34,651 bases of DNA from NCBI GenBank assembly GCA_902533775.1, contig CACANA010000010.1, positions 1-34,651 on the forward strand, given 5' to 3'. The notes under the pieces were generated by a model. The model had not been told where the DNA came from and searched no databases. It saw only the letters and a list, made by a program, of their open reading frames with translations. How positions within the stretch are numbered: position 1 is the stretch's first letter; each line of letters opens with the position of its first letter. Of this stretch, positions 15,343-23,624 are shown one piece after another. A program made the translations under genes and the position numbers. Source of the stretch: an uncultured Pelagibacteraceae bacterium (GTDB lineage Bacteria; Pseudomonadota; Alphaproteobacteria; Pelagibacterales; Pelagibacteraceae).

Positions 15343-16380
15343 TTATCTAGGAATTACAGAAACATCGTTATCCCATTTGGATAACAAACTCGCTCTAGTA
15401 CTTTTATCTCCATAAACTTTAAAATTATAATCAATTAAGTTTATTGTTGATAAGTCTGGAGCATCAGGATCAGCTTTTGCTTTGGTATTAGATGGCACTT
15501 GCAAAGATTTTCCTGAAGTGAAGACCATAGTTTGAATAGCGGGACTTAAAGCCCAGTCATAAAACTTTTTAGCTTCCTTCATATTTCTTGCACCTGCAAT
15601 AATACTCATAGATCCAACTTCATATCCAGTTCCTTCAGCTGGAGAGACCGTAACAACCGGCAAACCTTTTTTTGTTTGTTTCACACCATCATGTTGGAAA
15701 CAAATACCAATTAAGTTTTCACCTCTACCAGTTGCCTTAATTGGTGCAGAACCAGATTTAGTATATGTATTTATGTTTGCATGAAGTTTTTTCATGTAAT
15801 CCCAACCTTTATCTTCTCCAAATATTTGAAGAATAGTAGCTAAGGTTGTGTAAGCAGTTCCAGATGAGTTTGGATTTGCTACTTGTATTTCGCCTTTATA
15901 TATCGGTTTTGTTAAATCCATCCATGATTTTGGAGCTGGAAGACCTTTTTTTGCTAAAAGATCTTTGTTGTATCCAAAACCTAATGCACCAACATAAATT
16001 CCTACTGATTTAAAATCAGCATTTTTTGCTTGGTTCTGAGCTGCAGGTAATAAATCATTAAAATGAACAGATTTATATTTCTCAGTTAAATTTTCTTGTG
16101 CTGCAGTTAAATGTGGATCACCTGTTCCACCAAACCAAACATCTCCTTTTGGATTTGATGCTTCTGCTTTTATTTTCGCAAAAGTTTCACCACTACTTGC
16201 TCTTGTCATAGCAACTTTTGTTCCAGTTTCTTTTTCATAAGCTTGTTCAAGCATTTCACAAACGTCTATTTCAACACTGCAATATAAAGTTAGTTTTGCA
16301 GCTGAAGCTTTATTTGTGATACCGAAAAGTGTTAATGAAAGAACTAGAGCCATAGAAGCTACTTTAAGTATATTTTTCAT
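15343..16380 (-). CDS. Periplasmic binding protein of AfuA/FbpA family (iron(III) or phosphorylated sugar)
   Basis: A 345-residue secreted protein with signal peptide KNILKVASMALVLSLTLFG...ASA and a periplasmic-binding-protein domain: EKETGTKVAMTRASSGETFAKI, then GDVWFGGTGDPHL and GALGFGYNKDLLAKKGLP. A ribosome site GAGGGA lies just before the ATG. Database names for this group usually read iron(III) transporter, but I do not find the FbpA ligands: no early histidine, no tyrosine pair (the region reads IGICFQHDGVKQ), and WFGGTGD replaces the glutamate region. The group is also similar to AfuA proteins that bind hexose phosphates. A Fur-box-like sequence upstream argues for iron. Substrate left open. 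Confidence 0.8.
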   Translation of the reverse strand: MKNILKVASMALVLSLTLFGITNKASAAKLTLYCSVEIDVCEMLEQAYEKETGTKVAMTRASSGETFAKIKAEASNPKGDVWFGGTGDPHLTAAQENLTEKYKSVHFNDLLPAAQNQAKNADFKSVGIYVGALGFGYNKDLLAKKGLPAPKSWMDLTKPIYKGEIQVANPNSSGTAYTTLATILQIFGEDKGWDYMKKLHANINTYTKSGSAPIKATGRGENLIGICFQHDGVKQTKKGLPVVTVSPAEGTGYEVGSMSIIAGARNMKEAKKFYDWALSPAIQTMVFTSGKSLQVPSNTKAKADPDAPDLSTINLIDYNFKVYGDKSTRASLLSKWDNDVSVIPR

Positions 16381-16401
16381 ATATCCCTCACTTTTTTATT
16401 A

Positions 16402-16420
16402 GTTAATGATAATAAATTTA
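16402..16420. promoter_or_regulatory. Fur-box-like sequence upstream of the AfuA/FbpA-type importer
   Basis: GTTAATGATAATAAATTTA matches the classical 19-base Fur consensus GATAATGATAATCATTATC at 14 positions by my own comparison. It lies 22-40 bases before the start of the binding protein gene, a plausible promoter position. The left half is nearly perfect and the right half poor, and the AT-rich background raises chance matches. Confidence 0.35.
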
Positions 16421-16530
16421 AACAACTAATGTTAATCTTTTGTTACTTCAAATTTAAAGATAATTTTAATAAATAAAAAAAATATTCAATTTATAGTTTA
16501 ATTTTGAAATCAATTATGTTTACATAAATT

Positions 16531-17535
16531 ATGAATGAAAAAGAGCTTAAAAATCTAATAATTAAAATTTTTATTAATTTTAAATTAAGCAGAAAACATT
16601 CAGAAGTTTGTGCAAATGCAATTATCAATGCGGAACTTGTAGGTGCGCCTTCACATGGATTGTCTCGTTTAAAAATGTATTGTGAAAGAATCTCAAAAAA
16701 AGTCATTAATCCGAGACCTAAAATAACTGTAAAAAATATATCAAAATCTATATCAATAATTGATGCTGATAATTCTATTGGTTTTGTTGCAGCAGATGAA
16801 GCAATTAAAAAAACTATCCAAAATGCAAAAAAAACTGGGATTGGATTAGTTGCTGTAAAAAACAGCGGACATTATGGTCTATCTGGATACTACGTCGAAC
16901 AAGCTGTTAAAAAAAATTTAATAACATTCGCATTTACAAATGCTCCTCCAGCTATTGCGCCTTTTGGTGGAAAAAAATCAGTCTTTGGAACTAATCCGAT
17001 ATGTTTTGGAACTCAAACAAATAGTAAAGTTCCATTTATACTGGATACATCAATGTCAATGATTAATAGAGGTAAAATTAGGATTGCAGAAAAGTTAGGA
17101 AAAAAAATACCATATGGAGTTGCTTTAAACAAATTTGGTAAACCAACTACAAATGCAAAAGAAGCTCTTGCTGGGGTACAACTTCCAATAGCTGGATTTA
17201 GAGGATCTGGATTAGCCTGGATGGTAGATATTTTAACTGGAGTATTTGTTGGAAGTAATCATGGTGGCAAAGTAAAAGACCCATTTGATGATTTCTCTGG
17301 GCCACAAAATATCGGTCACTTATTTTTAGCATTTAAAGACAATCTATTTGTTAAAGATTATAAAAAAGAGATAAAAAAAAATATTAAAAGAATAAAAAAA
17401 ATACCTAATTTAAAAGGACAAAAAATCTTTTATCCTGGAGAGCAAAAGTTTTTAAGAACAAAAACAAACTCTGAAAAATCTATAAAAATTCCAAAAAATA
17501 TTAAAAAGGATTTAGATATTCTCTTAGCTAATTAA
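16531..17535 (+). CDS. Ldh_2/malate-L-lactate dehydrogenase family oxidoreductase
   Basis: A 334-residue NAD(P)-dependent 2-hydroxyacid or imino-acid oxidoreductase of the PF02615 family. Characteristic segments are VGAPSHGLSRLKMYCERI, GHYGLSGYYVEQA with the catalytic histidine, FGGKKSVFGTNPICFGTQT, LDTSMSMINRGKI and AGFRGSGLAWMVDILTG. The family includes malate, ureidoglycolate and (R)-sulfolactate (ComC) dehydrogenases and piperideine-carboxylate reductase, so the substrate cannot be named. It stands alone between two opposing genes; a sulfolactate role would fit the sulfonate-related genes nearby but is speculative. Its stop overlaps the stop of the convergent small gene by two bases. Confidence 0.85.
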   Translation: MNEKELKNLIIKIFINFKLSRKHSEVCANAIINAELVGAPSHGLSRLKMYCERISKKVINPRPKITVKNISKSISIIDADNSIGFVAADEAIKKTIQNAKKTGIGLVAVKNSGHYGLSGYYVEQAVKKNLITFAFTNAPPAIAPFGGKKSVFGTNPICFGTQTNSKVPFILDTSMSMINRGKIRIAEKLGKKIPYGVALNKFGKPTTNAKEALAGVQLPIAGFRGSGLAWMVDILTGVFVGSNHGGKVKDPFDDFSGPQNIGHLFLAFKDNLFVKDYKKEIKKNIKRIKKIPNLKGQKIFYPGEQKFLRTKTNSEKSIKIPKNIKKDLDILLAN

Positions 17536-17738
17536 CCTGCAAAATAACTTAGTATTCCAATAGATAAGCAGACTGAAAGTATTATTATTTTTGACTGAAG
17601 TGCCTCTTTTTTCTTTTCAGTGATTACTCGTTTCTTTAGAACATCTATATTTACTTTACGAGGGGACATTCGAATTACTCTCGATTTTTTTTCAGGTATT
17701 TCAATATTAGATGTTCTGTTTAAGCTTTCAGTACTCAT
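17532..17738 (-). CDS. Small basic tail-anchored membrane protein (68 aa)
   Basis: The first 48 residues are polar and strongly basic (KKSRVIRMSPRKVN, KKRVITEKKKEALQSK), followed by one hydrophobic helix, IIILSVCLSIGILSYFAG, at the very C terminus. That is the layout of a tail-anchored inner membrane protein with its basic part in the cytoplasm. I do not recognise a family. It is divergent from the two-domain regulator across 101 bases that contain paired direct repeats, so it may be a target of that regulator. The frame is clean with an ATG start, and the gene converges on the dehydrogenase gene with overlapping stop codons. Confidence 0.55.
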   Translation of the reverse strand: MSTESLNRTSNIEIPEKKSRVIRMSPRKVNIDVLKKRVITEKKKEALQSKIIILSVCLSIGILSYFAG

Positions 17739-17782
17739 TAAATTATTAAATCATATAGTAAAAAAATTTTACAGAATTTAAC

Positions 17783-17829
17783 TGTTCAAAATGGGTTGAC
17801 TCAAGTTTTAAAATTGTTCAAATTGGGTT
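17783..17829. repeat. Pair of 15-base direct repeats, 32 bases apart, before the regulator gene
   Basis: TGTTCAAAATGGGTT at 17783-17797 and TGTTCAAATTGGGTT at 17815-17829 differ at one position and begin 32 bases apart, close to three helical turns. Each copy also has a TCAA...TTGA inverted element. The second ends 10 bases before the ATG of the regulator and the first is 42 bases before it. The placement suggests an operator, most simply for autoregulation by the regulator, which itself has two DNA-binding units. Confidence 0.6.
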
Positions 17830-17839
17830 TTGATACATT

Positions 17840-18802
17840 ATGAAGCAGCTACCAAGTGTAAATTCCGAACTAGATGATGAGCTGATCGATAAAATTTTCA
17901 AAAATCATTTTGATATTTTAAGTCCTTTTTTTTTAAAACTTATGTCTGAATGGACAATCGGTGCTTATAAAGTGTTTAAAGATATAGATACTTACACGAT
18001 TTTAATTTATTTGATTAGTAAGCAGTTTGATTTTTACAGGCGAAATAATTTAAATATTACTTTTAATAATTTTTATAAGGATAAAACATTAGAGATTGAG
18101 AAAATTAACCTTATAAGAATATCAAAGGATCTTCAAATACCAAAAGAAAGTGTCAGAAGAAAAGTTATATCCCTGGAAAAAAAGGGAATAATTAAAAAAA
18201 AGGGCAAGAAGATTACAATAGATAGAAGTGCTTACAATTCAACACAGCCAAATGATACATTAAAAAATATATGCACACTTTTATCTGTTTTTAGTCAAAT
18301 TTTAAAAGAAGAAAAAGTTATAAAAAACGAAATGACCAGTAATGAAATTAATAACTTAATAAAACATAATTTCTCATTTTGCTGGTATCAATTTTATAAA
18401 TTTTTATTCCCTTACTGCTTAAGGTGGAAAAATTATTTTGGTGATATGGAAATATTTACTATTTTAGCAACTATAATTTTGAATAATAATTCAAAAATTG
18501 GAAGGCAACTTAAAGGAGTTGATAGTTATTTAGATAAATGGAGAGATAAAATTATTAATAAAAAAATAAAAGGAATTAATGCAATGTCTATTTCTGAAAT
18601 AACAGGAATACCAAGACCAACAGTAGTAAGAAAAATCAAGAAATTAACTAAAAATAAATTTATTTCTTTAGATAAAAATAAATTGATAAATTTTGATGTC
18701 AGCAAACAAAATTTTAAAGATATGTCGATAATCCAAGATGAAAATTTAAAATCAATAAATGTTTTTATAAAAAGAACCTACAATCAAATAAATCTTAATT
18801 AG
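17840..18802 (+). CDS. Putative transcription regulator with two winged-helix repeats, family unrecognised
   Basis: A 320-residue protein built from two similar halves. Residues 31-61 (FLKLMSEWTIGAYKVFKDID...) align with 185-215 (FYKFLFPYCLRWKNYFGDME...), and 89-128 (RISKDLQIPKESVRRKVISL) align with 247-286 (SISEITGIPRPTVVRKIKKL). The latter segments look like helix-turn-helix units with a basic wing (KKKGKKITID; LDKNKLINFD). The offset between halves is about 157 residues. There is no ligand-binding or receiver domain that I can name. A DNA-binding role is inferred. Near-identical direct repeats lie just upstream. It overlaps the convergent transporter gene by 8 bases. Confidence 0.65.
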   Translation: MKQLPSVNSELDDELIDKIFKNHFDILSPFFLKLMSEWTIGAYKVFKDIDTYTILIYLISKQFDFYRRNNLNITFNNFYKDKTLEIEKINLIRISKDLQIPKESVRRKVISLEKKGIIKKKGKKITIDRSAYNSTQPNDTLKNICTLLSVFSQILKEEKVIKNEMTSNEINNLIKHNFSFCWYQFYKFLFPYCLRWKNYFGDMEIFTILATIILNNNSKIGRQLKGVDSYLDKWRDKIINKKIKGINAMSISEITGIPRPTVVRKIKKLTKNKFISLDKNKLINFDVSKQNFKDMSIIQDENLKSINVFIKRTYNQINLN

Positions 18803-19643
18803 AATTTTTAAGAATATATATAAATATAAATCCAGTTATATACATAATTAATGCGTAAGCAGCTGTTGGAACCATATAAGCGACATCATTGAAAATTTGT
18901 GTTGCTACAAATACAGCTAAAGTTCCATTTTGTAATCCACATTCTAAAGAAATACATTTTCTCTGTGGTATTCCAGTTGCAAAACCTTTTGCAATGTAAA
19001 ATGCCAAAGTCATCATGACTACGTTTAATATTAAAACAGCTAAACCCGCTTGACCTAAGTATGATATAATATTTTCTCTTTCCTCAATCCATATTGCTGC
19101 AAATACAACAATAAATAAAATACCTGTAATTCTATTTACAATATTAATATTAGATGAAATAAAGTTTTCAGCGAATCTTCTAATTATCATTCCAAGAATT
19201 ACTGGCACAGTTACAACTAGTGCCATTTTAAGAGCAATACCAGTCATCGTAATATCTGAGGATAAATCAGTTACACCTAATAATTTTGCTGAAGAAAAAA
19301 CAATAAATGGAACAGAAAAAATACTAATTAAACTACCTACTGCTGTTAACGAAATAGATAATGCAACATCTCCATTTGCAAATTTTGTTAAGACATTGGA
19401 TGTTACTCCTCCAGGAGCAGCAGCAATAATCATTAATCCTAAAGCTAATTCAACTGGTAATCTTAATATTAAAAGTAAAATATAAGCGACGATTGGGAGA
19501 AGGATTAATTGACAAATTATTCCGACTGTAAAATCTTTTGGATTATTTATAACTCTTAAAAAATCTCTAGTTGATAAGCCCAATCCCAGACCTAACATTA
19601 TAAGTGCTAACGCTATAGGTGCAATTTTTGTAACTATCTCCAT
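18795..19643 (-). CDS. Bile acid:sodium symporter family (BASS) transporter
   Basis: A 282-residue protein with 8-10 membrane helices. Family signatures are LGLGLGLSTRDF at the N terminus, IAAAPGGVTSNVLTKFANGDVALS with the sodium-site helix break, and SLECGLQNGTLAVFVAT in the second half. Family members bring organic anions in with sodium, including bile acids, pantoate, pyruvate and others; the substrate here is unknown. It is divergent from the phosphotransacetylase-like gene across 84 bases, which may mean shared control. Its 3' end overlaps the regulator gene by 8 bases. Confidence 0.85.
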   Translation of the reverse strand: MEIVTKIAPIALALIMLGLGLGLSTRDFLRVINNPKDFTVGIICQLILLPIVAYILLLILRLPVELALGLMIIAAAPGGVTSNVLTKFANGDVALSISLTAVGSLISIFSVPFIVFSSAKLLGVTDLSSDITMTGIALKMALVVTVPVILGMIIRRFAENFISSNINIVNRITGILFIVVFAAIWIEERENIISYLGQAGLAVLILNVVMMTLAFYIAKGFATGIPQRKCISLECGLQNGTLAVFVATQIFNDVAYMVPTAAYALIMYITGFIFIYILKNSN

Positions 19644-19727
19644 CGTTTATTCAATTTTAAACTATTTTTATATCGAACGTAATAAAAAATATTGATATTT
19701 AGAACCATAACAAATATTTAAATTCAT

Positions 19728-20639
19728 ATGTTATCTGATAAATCTACAGTTTGCCCTGTTAATCTACTTAATATAGCCCATCAAAAAAGGGGAGTAAAAG
19801 CAGCCATTGTAAATGCAGGCAAAAAATTACCAATGATGTCGATAATGGATGCTGTCTCTGAAAAATTGATCACCCCAATATTAATAGGTGATAAACAAAA
19901 AATACAAGAATGCGCAGATGAGCTTAAATTTGATATATCAAATTTTGAAATAATTAATGAGCCAGTTGAAAATAATACAGCAAGTATTGCAACAAAACTT
20001 GCATCGGAAGATAAAGTAAAAATTATTGTGAAAGGACATATTCATACTGATATATTGATGAAAGAAGTTCTTAAAAGAGAATATAAATTAATTGGAAAAA
20101 CAAGACTAAGTCATATTTGGCATATGACATTACAAAAAGATGATAAACCATTAATTATAACCGATGGAGCATTAAATGTTTCTCCTAACCTAAAAACTAA
20201 AATGCATATTTTAAGAAATGTTATAGATTTTAGTCATAGAATTAATATTCCAAGACCAAAGATTTCTGTTCTTTCAGCAACAGAGGAAGTTATTGATAGT
20301 GTACAGAGTTCGGTTGAAGCTAAAGAATTAACTGAATTGGCAGGTAAAGAAAATTTTAATGCTGATATATTTGGACCCTTAGCATTTGACAATAGTATTT
20401 CAAAAAAATCTGCCTCTATTAAGGGAATTGAGAATATAGTTGCTGGAGAAGCTGATGTATTATTAGTTCCAAATGTTGAAACTGGAAATGCACTTGTAAA
20501 AATGATGATTTATTTTATGGGAGCATGTGCAGCAGGCGTAGTTGTTGGAGGTAAAGTGCCTGTTGTTATAACAAGTAGATCAGATGATGCGACAGCAAGA
20601 CTTGCTTCAATAGCTGCAGCTGTTGTTGCTTTAGATTAA
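19728..20639 (+). CDS. Phosphate acetyl/butyryltransferase family enzyme
   Basis: A 303-residue protein of the PTA_PTB family (PF01515). Diagnostic parts are TPILIGDKQKIQECADEL, VKGHIHTDILMKEVL, ITDGALNVSPNLKTK, SATEEVIDSVQSS and NVETGNALVKMMIYFMGACAAGVVVGGKVPVVITSRSD. The enzymes interconvert acyl phosphate and acyl-CoA. Members of this short type are often annotated as the phosphotransacetylase half of a MaoC-Pta bifunctional protein; no MaoC domain is present here. It precedes the HpsN-like gene by 59 bases with a ribosome site (AGAGGAAA) between, suggesting one operon. In sulfonate catabolism it would turn acetyl phosphate from Xsc into acetyl-CoA; this role is inferred. Confidence 0.85.
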   Translation: MLSDKSTVCPVNLLNIAHQKRGVKAAIVNAGKKLPMMSIMDAVSEKLITPILIGDKQKIQECADELKFDISNFEIINEPVENNTASIATKLASEDKVKIIVKGHIHTDILMKEVLKREYKLIGKTRLSHIWHMTLQKDDKPLIITDGALNVSPNLKTKMHILRNVIDFSHRINIPRPKISVLSATEEVIDSVQSSVEAKELTELAGKENFNADIFGPLAFDNSISKKSASIKGIENIVAGEADVLLVPNVETGNALVKMMIYFMGACAAGVVVGGKVPVVITSRSDDATARLASIAAAVVALD

Positions 20640-20698
20640 ACTTCTGTTGAATAAACATCTTTTATAATTTAAACATTTATAAAATTAGAGGAAACACA

Positions 20699-21985
20699 AT
20701 GGCAATTACTTATATAAAAAAAGCTGAGAAAACTGCATTTACAGGTGAAGATGAAACAAGAACAAAAGTAAGTTCAATTTTAAAAGAATTAGAAAAAACA
20801 AAGGACCAAGGGGTTAAAGATATTTTAAAAAAATTTGATAATTATGAAGGTGATATAATTGTTAGCAAAGAAAAAATTGAAGAAATAAACAAAACTTTAG
20901 ATCAAAAAATTAAAGATGATATTCAGTTTTCTCATGAAAGAGTAAGAAAGTTTGCAGAACATCAACTAGAAAATCTTGGAAAAGACTCAGAAGTTGAATT
21001 ATCACCTGGTTTAATAGCAGGACAAAAATTAATACCTGTAAATACGGTTGGGTGTTACGTACCCGGTGGAAGATATAACAATATCGCCTCTGCTATAATG
21101 AGTGTAACGACTGCAAAAGTTGCCGGAGTAAAGAATGTAATTGCAACAAGTCCACCCAAAGATTCAAATGGTGCAAACCCAATTATAATTTATACGGCTA
21201 ACCTTTGTGGTGCAGATGTAATTATGAACATTGGTGGTATAGGGGCAATTGGTGCGCTTGCATATGGTTGCTTTGGTAATCCAGAGGTAGATATGATTGT
21301 TGGACCTGGAAATAAATTTGTAGCAGAGTCTAAAAGAATTTTATTTGGAAAAGTTGGAATTGATTTATTTGCTGGACCAACAGAAATAGGCATAATAGCT
21401 GATCATACAGCTGATAAAGAAATAATTGCTTATGATTTAGTTGGACAGGCTGAACATGGCCCTGATTCTCCAGCTTGGCTTTACACTACAGATAAATCTT
21501 TATGTGATTATGTGATGAAAAGAGTTCCGGAAATTATTCAAGAACTACCTGAACACAACAGAAATAATGCTGATGCTGCATGGAGAGATTATGGAGAAGT
21601 AATTATGTGTGATACCAAAGAAGAAATGTTAAAGGTTAGTGATGAATATGCTCCTGAACATTTAGAGGTTCAGGCTGAGAACTTAGATTGGTATTTAAAA
21701 AATTTAAAAAATTATGGTTCATTATTTTTAGGTGAGGAAACAACAGTTGCATATGGTGATAAATGTTCTGGACCAAATCATATTTTACCAACAAAGGGAG
21801 CAGGAAAATATACTGGCGGCTTATACGTTGGAAAATTTATAAAAACAGTTACTTACCAAAAAATGAACAAAGAATCTAATAAAGAAGTCGGTGCTGCTGC
21901 GGCTCGAATTTCAAGGTACGAGGGTATGGAAGCGCATGCTAGAACTGGTGATGTTAGACTTCGAAAATATGGTTTTTCAAACTAA
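20699..21985 (+). CDS. Histidinol dehydrogenase family protein, HpsN-like (possible sulfopropanediol dehydrogenase)
   Basis: At 428 residues it has the full histidinol dehydrogenase fold. The zinc-site residues are all in place: Gln250 and His253 in GQAEHG, Asp354 in YGDKCSG and His413 in MEAHART; the catalytic pair is Glu320-His321 in APEHLE. The region around Asp354 reads GDK and then AGKYTGGLYVGKFIKT, which in my recollection is the pattern of HpsN (2,3-dihydroxypropane-1-sulfonate 3-dehydrogenase) rather than of biosynthetic HisD, which has GDY. No histidine biosynthesis genes are nearby. It is followed by an OpuA-type importer and preceded by a phosphotransacetylase-like gene. True HisD activity remains possible. 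Confidence 0.75.
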   Translation: MAITYIKKAEKTAFTGEDETRTKVSSILKELEKTKDQGVKDILKKFDNYEGDIIVSKEKIEEINKTLDQKIKDDIQFSHERVRKFAEHQLENLGKDSEVELSPGLIAGQKLIPVNTVGCYVPGGRYNNIASAIMSVTTAKVAGVKNVIATSPPKDSNGANPIIIYTANLCGADVIMNIGGIGAIGALAYGCFGNPEVDMIVGPGNKFVAESKRILFGKVGIDLFAGPTEIGIIADHTADKEIIAYDLVGQAEHGPDSPAWLYTTDKSLCDYVMKRVPEIIQELPEHNRNNADAAWRDYGEVIMCDTKEEMLKVSDEYAPEHLEVQAENLDWYLKNLKNYGSLFLGEETTVAYGDKCSGPNHILPTKGAGKYTGGLYVGKFIKTVTYQKMNKESNKEVGAAAARISRYEGMEAHARTGDVRLRKYGFSN

Positions 21986-22010
21986 AAGAATGATGTAGTC
22001 TTTCCTCTAT

Positions 22011-23552
22011 ATGAGTAAAGAAAAAACAGTAAAAAACTCATTCAAAGATTTTGCCAAACAAAACGGCGAATATTACAGTAAAGTTTTCAGTTTAATTCAA
22101 AGAAACCAATTAAAATTATATCATATAAACTATTCGGCTCTTTTAGGAGGTTTTTTTTGGTGTGCTCTAAGAGGGAACTGGTTTCTTTTTTTTCTAAGTT
22201 CATTTTTAGATTTAATAGCTGCAGTAAATATAACTTTATATTTTAGATATGGTGCAGGTATTAAACAAGCAATATTAGATAAAAAAGATTTTTTGGTTGA
22301 TAGATACTCAACCTGGCAAGATAGTTCTTTAATTTATGCAATTTTAACTATTATCTTAGGACGAATATTAATTGGTTGGTTAGCAGATAGAGTTTACATC
22401 AAACAATTTGATAAGTGGCAAATAAGTAAAAAAACATCATCAGGTTTTAACTTCTCAAGACTTATAAACGTTTTTTTAGTTTTAGCATTAATTTGGCCTT
22501 TAACATTATATAGATCATCACAATTCGCTCCTGATGAAAGAACTTGTATCAAACAACATAGAGCAATGGAAAAAGGTGCTGAGGTATCTTTTAAAAAAAG
22601 ATTTGATTGTTTCTTTATATCTGAATTTCCTATTTTAATTTGGATAGATAGACCTGTTAAAGTTAGCTATCCACGAAATGAGGATGGCACTAGATATGTA
22701 AAGAAAAAACCTCCTAGAGAAGGAATGCCTACAATTACTCTTAATAAATATGTTTCACAAAAAATTGAAGAAAAAGTTGGTTATTTAACCGCATTTCACG
22801 GATATGTTTTTGATGCTGCAACAGATGGAATAAGGTCATTGTTAAAAGGAATATCTGCTTTATTTGTTGGAACACCGTGGATAATCACGGGTGGAATATT
22901 TTTACTTGTAGCTCATAAGATTGCAGGATTTAGAGTTACCATGTTTGTGGCTTTTGCATTGATCTACCTCGCCTTGTTTGGTTTTTGGAATACAGCAATG
23001 GATACTATGGCTTTAGTATTAACCGCTACTTTAATTTGTTGTGCAATTGGACTGCCTTTGGGGGTTTTGGTTGGAAAATCAAATCGAGCTGAAACAATTA
23101 CAAGGCCTATTCTAGATGTTATGCAAACGATTCCTTCATTTGTATATTTGATACCAGCGGTTGCTTTTTTCTCTGTTGGAAAACCACCAGGAATTATTGC
23201 AACTGTAATATTTGCAATGCCCCCAATAGTAAGATTAACAGCTTTAGGAATTAGACAAGTTCCATCAGAAATTAAAGAAGCAGCTCTCGCTTTTGGTTCT
23301 ACAGAAAGACAACTATTGTATAGTGTTGAGTTACCACTCGCCCTTCCCTCTATAATGGCTGGTATAAATCAAGTAGTCATGATGTGTTTATCAATGGTTG
23401 TTATTGCTGCTTTAATTGGTGCCGGAGGAATGGGTCTAATAGTTGTTGAGGCTTTAGCGAACACAAAAATTGGAAGAGGAATTTTAGCAGGTCTTGCAAT
23501 TGCTTTTATAGCTATGATCATTGATAGAGTTGTACAGAAAGCCACAAAATAA
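22011..23552 (+). CDS. OpuA/ProW-type ABC permease with N-terminal extension
   Basis: The last 230 residues are a typical glycine-betaine/proline-type permease: LKGISALFVGTPWIITG, GLPLGVLVGKSNRAETI, LDVMQTIPSFVYLIP and the EAA loop IKEAALAFGSTERQLLYSVE. Such permeases are usually 280-350 residues; this one has 513. The first 100 residues contain LLGGFFWCALRGNWFLFFLS, which resembles a DUF2628-type membrane segment, followed by two further helices and a polar, proline-rich stretch of about 110 residues. The extension has no known function. The gene begins 25 bases after the HpsN-like gene and is followed by the binding protein. No ATPase gene accompanies them in this window. Confidence 0.85.
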   Translation: MSKEKTVKNSFKDFAKQNGEYYSKVFSLIQRNQLKLYHINYSALLGGFFWCALRGNWFLFFLSSFLDLIAAVNITLYFRYGAGIKQAILDKKDFLVDRYSTWQDSSLIYAILTIILGRILIGWLADRVYIKQFDKWQISKKTSSGFNFSRLINVFLVLALIWPLTLYRSSQFAPDERTCIKQHRAMEKGAEVSFKKRFDCFFISEFPILIWIDRPVKVSYPRNEDGTRYVKKKPPREGMPTITLNKYVSQKIEEKVGYLTAFHGYVFDAATDGIRSLLKGISALFVGTPWIITGGIFLLVAHKIAGFRVTMFVAFALIYLALFGFWNTAMDTMALVLTATLICCAIGLPLGVLVGKSNRAETITRPILDVMQTIPSFVYLIPAVAFFSVGKPPGIIATVIFAMPPIVRLTALGIRQVPSEIKEAALAFGSTERQLLYSVELPLALPSIMAGINQVVMMCLSMVVIAALIGAGGMGLIVVEALANTKIGRGILAGLAIAFIAMIIDRVVQKATK

Positions 23553-23624
23553 TAGAAAAATAGTAATTGATTATAGTTTTTAAAAATTAGATAATTCTTT
23601 CATTAAATTACAAGAGAGGGAAAA

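Noticed and set aside
20660-20684. TTTTATAA...TTATAAAA inverted repeat before the HpsN-like gene
   Set aside because: Only A and T, expected often by chance in this composition; no T-run or conserved element.
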